Shown: one piece after another, positions 5,953 to 10,913 of the stretch
Position numbering within the stretch: the stretch's first letter is position 1
Layout: every line of letters starts with the position of its first letter
Assembly: GCA_964579795.1 (NCBI GenBank)
Contig: CAZOHM010000068.1
Span: 1-10,913 of the forward strand
DNA length: 10,913 nt
Source of the DNA: JAEYFP01 sp964579795
Lineage (GTDB): Bacteria > Bacillota > Clostridia > Lachnospirales > Lachnospiraceae
Direction: 5' to 3'
The notes under the pieces: model-generated
Told to the model about the DNA's origin: nothing
Databases searched by the model: none
The model's input: only the letters and a program-made list of their open reading frames with translations
Program-made: the position numbers and the translations under genes

Positions 5953-7425
5953 ATGAAAAAGAAGTTACTTAGTGTATTATTAAGTACAGCAATGATTGCA
6001 ACTTTATTAGCAGGCTGTGGATCCGGTGCTACGAATCCACCTGCAGACGCAGCAGATGCTGCAGCTGTAGAGGACACAGCCGCAGAGGATGCCAGTGAGG
6101 ATGCTGCAACAACAGATGAGGCATCGGCAGAAGATACAGAAGGGGAAACTGGAGAAGTAGAACCGGAAGCAGTTACGACAGTCGGAGATGCAAACGGAAC
6201 ACACATGGAAATGTGGTCATTTGTAGAGTTACATAATACATATTACGGAAAAATGGTTGAAAAATGGAATGAAGAAAATCCGGATAAGACAATCGAAGTA
6301 ACCTTTACTACTTATCCATATGCTGATATGCATAACAAACTGTTAATGTCTTTACAGGCAGGAACAGGTGCACCAGATTTGTGTGATGTTGAAGTAGGTC
6401 AGTTTCCTAATGTAGTTGCAGGAGCAGATCAGTGGTTATATCCGCTTGATGATGCAGCCGCACCATATATAAAAACAATGGTACAGTCCAGAATGGATAC
6501 ATATGCAGGAGCAGATGGAAAGCATTACGGAGCACCATTCCACGTAGGCGCAACCGTTATGTATTATAATATGGCAGCACTTGAAGAAGCAGGATTTACG
6601 CAGGAAGATGTAGATGCAATAAAGACATGGGATGATTACACAGCTTTTGGAGAGAAATATATCAAAGCCGTTGGTCAGGAAGGTAAATACTTTACATCTG
6701 TAGATACAGGTAGTGTTGACTGGCTGTGGCTTGCAATGGCAGAGTACGGTGAGGATTGGACAGGAGGATTTGATGGACCGGCTAATGTAGAACTCGAATC
6801 TGTAAAGAACATGCTGAACATGCAGACAGAATGGTTGAAATCAGGAGTCGCAGAAGTATCACCTGACGGACATGTAGATTTGGAAGCAGGTTTCCAAAAC
6901 ATTCTTGATCATAATATTGTATCATTCCCGAAGGCTATGTGGTATATGAGCAGATTTACAAACTATATGCCTGAAGAAAAGGGTAACTGGTATATTGCTC
7001 CATGTCCAGTATTTGCAGAAGGTCAGCCTAATTCAGTAGGTATTGGTGGAACAGGAACAGTTGTAACAAGTCAGGCAACAGATGCAGCTCTTGCAGCAGA
7101 TTTCCTTTGCTATGCAAAGATGTCTATGGAAGGTGAGCAGATGAATTGGGAAATGCTCGGATTTGACGTATGTAATACAGAAATGTGGACAGACGAGTCC
7201 ATTATTCATGATGACAGCAATCAGTATAATGCATTTTTCAGAAACTATCCTTATGATGTATTAAATGAAATCAAAGATAATATTGGAAAAATTTCTGTAG
7301 TAGCAATTAGTCCAACAATCAATGAGGATATGTGCAACGTAACCTTGAATTCTATTCTTGAGGATGGCGTAGCAGTTGATGAGGCACTTGCAACATCACA
7401 ATCTACAATTGATTTGGAACAGTAA
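5953..7425 (+). CDS. Sugar ABC transporter substrate-binding lipoprotein (AraN-like)
   Basis: The 490-residue protein has a classic lipoprotein signal (MKKKLLSVLL..., lipobox LLAGC, lipidated Cys22). Residues 26 to about 80 are a disordered linker made mostly of Ala, Asp, Glu and Thr, with 18 acidic residues between 31 and 79 and no Lys or Arg from 23 to 99. From residue 84 a type 1 extracellular solute-binding domain follows (MEMWSFVELHN, EKWNEENPD, SLQAGTGAPDL, APFHVGATVMYYN, WDDYTAFGEKY). It should capture arabino-oligosaccharides outside the membrane and pass them to the two permeases next to it. The substrate is inferred from the arabinanases and arabinofuranosidases around it. It resembles AraN of Bacillus subtilis in order and context, but is longer because of the linker. 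AAAAGGAGG lies seven bases before the ATG. Confidence 0.92.
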   Translation: MKKKLLSVLLSTAMIATLLAGCGSGATNPPADAADAAAVEDTAAEDASEDAATTDEASAEDTEGETGEVEPEAVTTVGDANGTHMEMWSFVELHNTYYGKMVEKWNEENPDKTIEVTFTTYPYADMHNKLLMSLQAGTGAPDLCDVEVGQFPNVVAGADQWLYPLDDAAAPYIKTMVQSRMDTYAGADGKHYGAPFHVGATVMYYNMAALEEAGFTQEDVDAIKTWDDYTAFGEKYIKAVGQEGKYFTSVDTGSVDWLWLAMAEYGEDWTGGFDGPANVELESVKNMLNMQTEWLKSGVAEVSPDGHVDLEAGFQNILDHNIVSFPKAMWYMSRFTNYMPEEKGNWYIAPCPVFAEGQPNSVGIGGTGTVVTSQATDAALAADFLCYAKMSMEGEQMNWEMLGFDVCNTEMWTDESIIHDDSNQYNAFFRNYPYDVLNEIKDNIGKISVVAISPTINEDMCNVTLNSILEDGVAVDEALATSQSTIDLEQ

Positions 7426-7443
7426 AGTATGTAATATAAATTA

Positions 7444-7478
7444 GGGAGATGCTCGGGGTTATCCCGGGCACTCCTTTT
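7444..7478 (+). terminator. Stem-loop between binding protein and permease genes (attenuator or RNA-stabiliser)
   Basis: GGAG-A-TGCTCGGG (7445-7457) pairs with CCCGGGCACTCC (7463-7474) with one bulged A and one G-U pair, and is followed by TTTT (7475-7478). It is the most GC-rich spot of operon B. Partial termination, or protection of the upstream 3' end, would give more binding protein than permease, as is common in sugar ABC operons. The short T run argues against complete termination. Confidence 0.7.
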
Positions 7479-7495
7479 ATAGAAGTGCCATCATG

Positions 7496-7501
7496 AAGGA
7501 G
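7496..7501 (+). promoter_or_regulatory. Ribosome binding site choosing the permease 1 start at 7508
   Basis: AAGGAG lies six bases before the ATG at 7508. An earlier in-frame ATG at 7493 overlaps this site and has no ribosome binding site of its own, so it is not preferred. Confidence 0.7.
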
Positions 7502-7507
7502 AAGGAT

Positions 7508-8407
7508 ATGAAAGTAAAAAAGTTTCTTTACTCACAAAAAGTAGCACCGTATGTATTTGTAGTTCCATTTATATTAAGCTTTCTTATTTTTTGGATTTAT
7601 CCGTTGTGCAGCACAATTACAATGAGCTTTCAGGATATTAAACCAGCAGGAGAAATATTTGTTGGATTCAAAAACTATCAGAAGCTTCTGGCAGATACGG
7701 TATTTCATACAGCAATATTGAACAGCTTTGAGTATATGCTTTTAACAGTTGTTTTTTTGATTCCATTTCCAATGCTGTTTGCAGTGCTGATGGATTCCAG
7801 ACTTGTAAAAGCTAAAGGAATTTGGAAAGCAATTTTATATCTTCCTGCACTTACATCTATTGTTATTTCAGGTACGCTGTTTCGATTAATGTTTTCTGAA
7901 TATCAGACAGGACAGATGAACGTATTAATGACACAGCTCGGTTTTGCAGTACAAAAATGGCTGAAATTCAGATCCACTACATATTTTGCATTAACGTTAA
8001 TGGCATGTTGGAGATGGACAGGTGTCAACATGCTCTATTTCCTGTCCGGATTAAAAACAATAGATACTGCATTGTATGAATCGGCAAATATTGACGGAGC
8101 AACAGGCTGGCAGAAATTCTGTTATATTACGATTCCATTATTAAAACCAACTACAATTTATGTATTAACAATCAGTATTTATGCTGGTCTTGCTATGTTC
8201 CTTGAATCATTTATGCTTTATGCAAATGGTACAGCGTCTCCAAATAATATTGGTTTGACAATTGTTGGATATCTGTATCGAAGAGGAATAGAAAAGAATC
8301 AGCTTGGTTATGCGTCCGCGGTAGGTCTTGTACTTTTGGTAATTGCATTAATAATTAATATAGGACAGCTTGTATTGAATGGATCATTCAAGAAGGAGGA
8401 GAAATAA
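7508..8407 (+). CDS. Sugar ABC transporter permease 1 (AraP-like, MalF-type)
   Basis: This 299-residue integral membrane protein has about six hydrophobic segments (roughly 14-34, 73-95, 107-128, 158-180, 211-235 and 268-290). The cytoplasmic EAA loop at 190-210 (YESANIDGATGWQKFCYITIP) carries the conserved DGA and IP, and docks on the transporter ATPase. The N-terminal block APYVFVVPFILSFLIFWIYP is typical of the first permease of CUT1 sugar importers. It lies between the binding protein and the second permease, in AraN-AraP-AraQ order, so uptake of arabino-oligosaccharides is the likely role. The stop is one base from the next start, which suggests coupled translation. No ATPase gene is found nearby. 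Confidence 0.93.
   Translation: MKVKKFLYSQKVAPYVFVVPFILSFLIFWIYPLCSTITMSFQDIKPAGEIFVGFKNYQKLLADTVFHTAILNSFEYMLLTVVFLIPFPMLFAVLMDSRLVKAKGIWKAILYLPALTSIVISGTLFRLMFSEYQTGQMNVLMTQLGFAVQKWLKFRSTTYFALTLMACWRWTGVNMLYFLSGLKTIDTALYESANIDGATGWQKFCYITIPLLKPTTIYVLTISIYAGLAMFLESFMLYANGTASPNNIGLTIVGYLYRRGIEKNQLGYASAVGLVLLVIALIINIGQLVLNGSFKKEEK
8393..8400 (+). promoter_or_regulatory. Ribosome binding site choosing the permease 2 start at 8409
   Basis: AAGGAGGA inside the last codons of permease 1 lies eight bases before the ATG at 8409. An upstream in-frame ATG at 8379 would add a charged ten-residue run encoded by the permease 1 tail and lacks such a site, so it is not preferred. Confidence 0.75.
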
Positions 8408-8408
8408 T

Positions 8409-9293
8409 ATGGCAGAACAAACCCCTTCTGTGAAAATAGAAAAAAGTGCGAATTTAAGTAAAAATATTAAAACAGTGTTTGCAACAGGATTGTTTGTAAT
8501 ACTATGTGGTTTAATTGCATTTCCTCTTTTAGCAGGACTTATGGCATCATTTAGACCGGGTACAGAGCTTATTCGTAAAGGCTTAAGTATCAATCTTGAT
8601 GTTACAACAATGAATTTTAATAATTATAGCTACTTATTTAGTGGAAACGCAGATTCCATAAAGTATTTTACTTGGTATAAAAACAGTTTGGTATTAACAA
8701 TCGTTACTGTTGTTCTGACACTGTTTATCTGCTATTTTGTAGCATATGGTCTTTCCATGTATGAGTTTAAACTGAAAAATCTGTTGTTTTTCTTTGTTAT
8801 TGCAACTATGATGGTTCCGTTTGAAATATTAATGCTTCCATTATACAAGGAAATGATTACACTGAAATTGATTGATACACTTCCCGGTGTCTTTTTACCA
8901 GGAATCTGTGCAGCATCTACTGTGTTTTTCTTTAAACAGTATATGTCTTCTCTTCCAAAAGAGCTTTTGGATGCTGGACGAATTGATGGAGCAACAGAAT
9001 ATGGAATTTGTGTAAAAATCATGCTTCCTATTACAAAGCCTGCATTTGCAGCTATGGGAATACTATGTGCAATGAATTCCTGGAATAACATGTTGTGGCC
9101 GTTGCTTGTATTTAGAAGTGCAAATAAATTTACACTTCCAATTGGTCTGAATACACTGTTAACGCCATATGGAAATAACTATGATGTTTTAATTGCAGGA
9201 TCCATGTTTGGAATCATTCCGATTTTTGTAATCTTTCTTCTTTTCCAAAAGTATTTGATAGAAGGTATGACAGCTGGAGCAGTAAAAGGGTAA
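8409..9293 (+). CDS. Sugar ABC transporter permease 2 (AraQ-like, MalG-type)
   Basis: The 294-residue membrane protein has hydrophobic segments near 24-46, 93-117, 126-147, 158-176, 211-235 and 259-281. Its EAA loop is at 185-210 (ELLDAGRIDGATEYGICVKIMLP). The periplasmic-type loop after segment 1 and the ending YLIEGMTAGAVKG are typical of MalG-class permeases, the second subunit of CUT1 importers. It should pair with permease 1 to form the membrane channel. The ATG follows the permease 1 stop by one base, and the last codons carry the ribosome binding site (AAAAGGG, 9284-9290) of the following GH51 gene, so the three genes look translationally linked. Confidence 0.93.
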   Translation: MAEQTPSVKIEKSANLSKNIKTVFATGLFVILCGLIAFPLLAGLMASFRPGTELIRKGLSINLDVTTMNFNNYSYLFSGNADSIKYFTWYKNSLVLTIVTVVLTLFICYFVAYGLSMYEFKLKNLLFFFVIATMMVPFEILMLPLYKEMITLKLIDTLPGVFLPGICAASTVFFFKQYMSSLPKELLDAGRIDGATEYGICVKIMLPITKPAFAAMGILCAMNSWNNMLWPLLVFRSANKFTLPIGLNTLLTPYGNNYDVLIAGSMFGIIPIFVIFLLFQKYLIEGMTAGAVKG

Positions 9294-9297
9294 AAAA

Positions 9298-10809
9298 ATG
9301 AAAACAAAAATGATTATTGATAAAGAATATGTGAAATGTTCGTTGGATAACCGGATTTATGGATCATTTATTGAACATCTTGGCCGTTCGGTTTATCACG
9401 GTATTTATGAACCGGGTCATCCTTTGGCAGACGCGGACGGATTTCGTCAGGATGTAATGGAGCTTGTAAAGGAGCTTCAAATTCCAATAATTCGATATCC
9501 CGGAGGTAATTTTGTATCTAATTTTTTCTGGGAGGACAGTGTTGGAACAGACAGAAAACCCAGACTGGATTTGGCATGGCGAACAAAGGAAACGAATGAG
9601 TTTGGATTAGGTGAGTTTGCGAAATGGAGTCAAAAAGCCGGTTCTGATATTATGATGGCTGTTAATCTGGGAACCAGAGGTTTGACAGATGCTCTAAATC
9701 TCCTGGAATACTGTAATATGGATGAAGGAACTTATTACAGTGATTTAAGAAGAAGTCATGGAAGAGAGAAGCCATATAAGATCAAAAATTGGTGTCTTGG
9801 AAATGAGATGGATGGACCTTGGCAGGTTGGACATAAAACAGCTATAGAATATGGTCGTATTGCAAGTGAAACGGCAAGAGCCATGAAGATAATGGATGAG
9901 ACCATAGAGCTTTCTGTATGCGGAAGTTCTTTTAGAGAGATGCCTACATTTCCAGAATGGGAAGCAACGGTACTTTCTGAGGCATATGATGAGGTTGATT
10001 ATATTTCCATGCATCAATACTATGGAAATAAAGAAAATGATACAGCAGACTATTTTGCTTTGACACAGGATATGGAGGACTTTATCCATACAGTAGTTGC
10101 GGCATGTGATTATGCAAAAGCAAGAAAAAGAAGTAAAAAGACAATAAACATCAGCTTTGATGAATGGAATGTCTGGTTTCATTCGTCAGAAGCAGATGAT
10201 GACACAATGAGAAATCGACCATGGCAGACGGCGCCTCACTTACTGGAAGATATCTATAGCTATGAAGATGCAATTATGGTAGGACTTATGCTGATTACTT
10301 TAATGAAGCATGCGGACAGGGTGAAGATGGCGTGTCTGGCACAGTTGGTAAATGTAATTGCACCTATTATGACTGAAAATATGGGCGGTGTCTGGAAACA
10401 GTCCATCTATTATCCGTTTTATCATGCATCAAAGTATGGAAGAGGAACCATACTGGAAACAGTATTAACGACTTCAAAGCATGATACATGTAAACATGCA
10501 GATGTAACAGATATTGAGGCAGTAACAGTATATAATGAAGAAAAGAAAGAGGTTACCATTTTTGCTGTAAACAGAAATACTGAACATCAAATAGACTTTT
10601 GTGCAGATCTACATAGCTTTAATAAAGCAGCGGTACTGGAATATCAAGCGATGGAAGGAAAAGAAATGAAAATTTTCAATACATTGCAAAAGGAAGTGGT
10701 TAAACCATTTAACAAACAGACATATACGATGGATCAAGGATTTTTTGAAACAAAGCTTGAACCGGCATCATGGAATGTAATTCGATTTGATGTTGGAGAA
10801 GAAAAGTAA
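9298..10809 (+). CDS. abfA: GH51 alpha-L-arabinofuranosidase (second, AbfA-type)
   Basis: The enzyme is full length (503 aa), with acid/base E170 in CLGNEMDGPWQ and nucleophile E289 in SFDEWNVWF. These correspond to E175 and E294 of Geobacillus AbfA with a constant five-residue shift. RIYGSFIEHLGR, IRYPGGNFVSNFFWED, MAVNLGTRG, HQYYGNKENDTADYF and ACLAQLVNVIAPI are near-identical to that branch as I recall it. The C-terminal beta domain runs from about 390 to 503. With no signal peptide it should remove terminal arabinofuranosyl units from imported oligosaccharides in the cytoplasm. The gene starts four bases after permease 2, using AAAAGGG at 9284-9290, and ends operon B. A second ATG at 9310 is possible but less well placed. 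Confidence 0.95.
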   Translation: MKTKMIIDKEYVKCSLDNRIYGSFIEHLGRSVYHGIYEPGHPLADADGFRQDVMELVKELQIPIIRYPGGNFVSNFFWEDSVGTDRKPRLDLAWRTKETNEFGLGEFAKWSQKAGSDIMMAVNLGTRGLTDALNLLEYCNMDEGTYYSDLRRSHGREKPYKIKNWCLGNEMDGPWQVGHKTAIEYGRIASETARAMKIMDETIELSVCGSSFREMPTFPEWEATVLSEAYDEVDYISMHQYYGNKENDTADYFALTQDMEDFIHTVVAACDYAKARKRSKKTINISFDEWNVWFHSSEADDDTMRNRPWQTAPHLLEDIYSYEDAIMVGLMLITLMKHADRVKMACLAQLVNVIAPIMTENMGGVWKQSIYYPFYHASKYGRGTILETVLTTSKHDTCKHADVTDIEAVTVYNEEKKEVTIFAVNRNTEHQIDFCADLHSFNKAAVLEYQAMEGKEMKIFNTLQKEVVKPFNKQTYTMDQGFFETKLEPASWNVIRFDVGEEK

Positions 10810-10820
10810 GAAGTATGATA

Positions 10821-10857
10821 GAGAATATCTGTAAAATATGCAGATATTCTCTTTTTT
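10821..10857 (+). terminator. Intrinsic terminator of operon B
   Basis: A perfect 11-bp stem (GAGAATATCTG, 10821-10831, with CAGATATTCTC, 10841-10851) encloses a nine-base loop and is followed directly by TTTTTT and then GTTTT. It begins about 12 bases after the GH51 stop. Confidence 0.92.
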
Positions 10858-10859
10858 GT

Positions 10860-10888
10860 TTTAATGATTACTATTTGCAATCATTAAA
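10860..10888. promoter_or_regulatory. Inverted repeat upstream of the next gene, candidate operator
   Basis: TTTAATGATT (10860-10869) and AATCATTAAA (10879-10888) form a perfect ten-base inverted repeat with a nine-base spacer. No T run follows it, so a terminator role is unlikely. It covers the -35 box of a promoter reading out of the window. Confidence 0.45.
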
Positions 10889-10903
10889 TAAAACAGTTAT
10901 ACT
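10875..10903 (+). promoter_or_regulatory. Promoter of the gene beyond the right edge
   Basis: TTGCAA (10875-10880) and TATACT (10898-10903) are separated by exactly 17 bp, and lie downstream of the operon B terminator. The transcribed gene is outside the window. Confidence 0.6.
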
Positions 10904-10913
10904 ATATAGGCAA

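Noticed and set aside
5727..6206. Minus-strand open frame of 159 codons (Ser/Ala-rich N-terminus)
   Set aside because: It is the antisense shadow of the low-complexity acidic linker of the binding protein and runs into the AT-rich control region; it has no ribosome binding site and no family resemblance.
7493..7507. Earlier start for permease 1
   Set aside because: These codons (ATGAAGGAGAAGGAT) are the ribosome binding region for the 7508 ATG; there is no upstream site supporting 7493.
9745..10182. Minus-strand open frame of 145 codons
   Set aside because: It is antisense to the conserved GH51 catalytic core, with a composition typical of a shadow frame.
1..10913. CRISPR arrays, insertion sequences, frameshifted or broken genes
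   Set aside because: No regularly spaced repeats, transposase motifs or interrupted frames were seen; all eight protein genes on the plus strand and the one on the minus strand appear intact.

Overview
The window looks like a chromosomal piece from a low-GC Gram-positive anaerobe, most likely a gut Clostridia member of the Lachnospiraceae type. This rests on the AT-rich sequence, strong AGGAGG-type ribosome binding sites, canonical TTGACA/TATAAT promoters, lipoprotein signal peptides, a small cysteine-rich protein of a Clostridia-typical family (DUF6171) and a tRNA gene without an encoded CCA end. The genus cannot be fixed from the sequence alone.

Layout: (1) A tRNA-Ser(CGA) gene at the left edge runs leftward (4-89, minus). 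(2) Operon A (promoter 147-175; genes 246-4621, plus) encodes a cytoplasmic GH43 subfamily 26-like exo-arabinofuranosidase, a surface lipoprotein GH43 endo-arabinanase, a cytoplasmic GH51 arabinofuranosidase and a small six- to seven-cysteine DUF6171 protein. (3) An ArsR-fold (COG4189-like) regulator lies on the minus strand (4648-5565), convergent with operon A. One long inverted repeat spans both stop codons and can end transcription in both directions. (4) A 387-bp AT-rich divergent control region (5566-5952) holds a promoter for the regulator, a promoter for operon B, a palindrome on the regulator's -10 box, and two TTGTACAA palindromes 41 bp apart at the operon B promoter. (5) Operon B (5953-10809, plus) encodes a lipoprotein sugar-binding protein, two ABC permeases and a second GH51 arabinofuranosidase. 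It closes with a clear intrinsic terminator, followed at the right edge by an inverted repeat and a promoter for a gene outside the window.

Taken together this is a Gram-positive arabinan (pectin side-chain) utilisation locus. The lipoprotein endo-arabinanase cuts arabinan at the cell surface, the AraNPQ-like importer brings in arabino-oligosaccharides, and three cytoplasmic arabinofuranosidases release L-arabinose. The importer has no ATPase gene here, which fits the known use of a shared MsmX-type ATPase. No arabinose isomerase, kinase or epimerase gene is in the window.

The overall pathway is of a known kind. The less described parts are the proposed control of a sugar locus by an ArsR-type regulator with an uncharacterised C-terminal domain, the paired operator-like sites, the stop-codon-spanning bidirectional terminator, and the DUF6171 gene inside a glycan operon.
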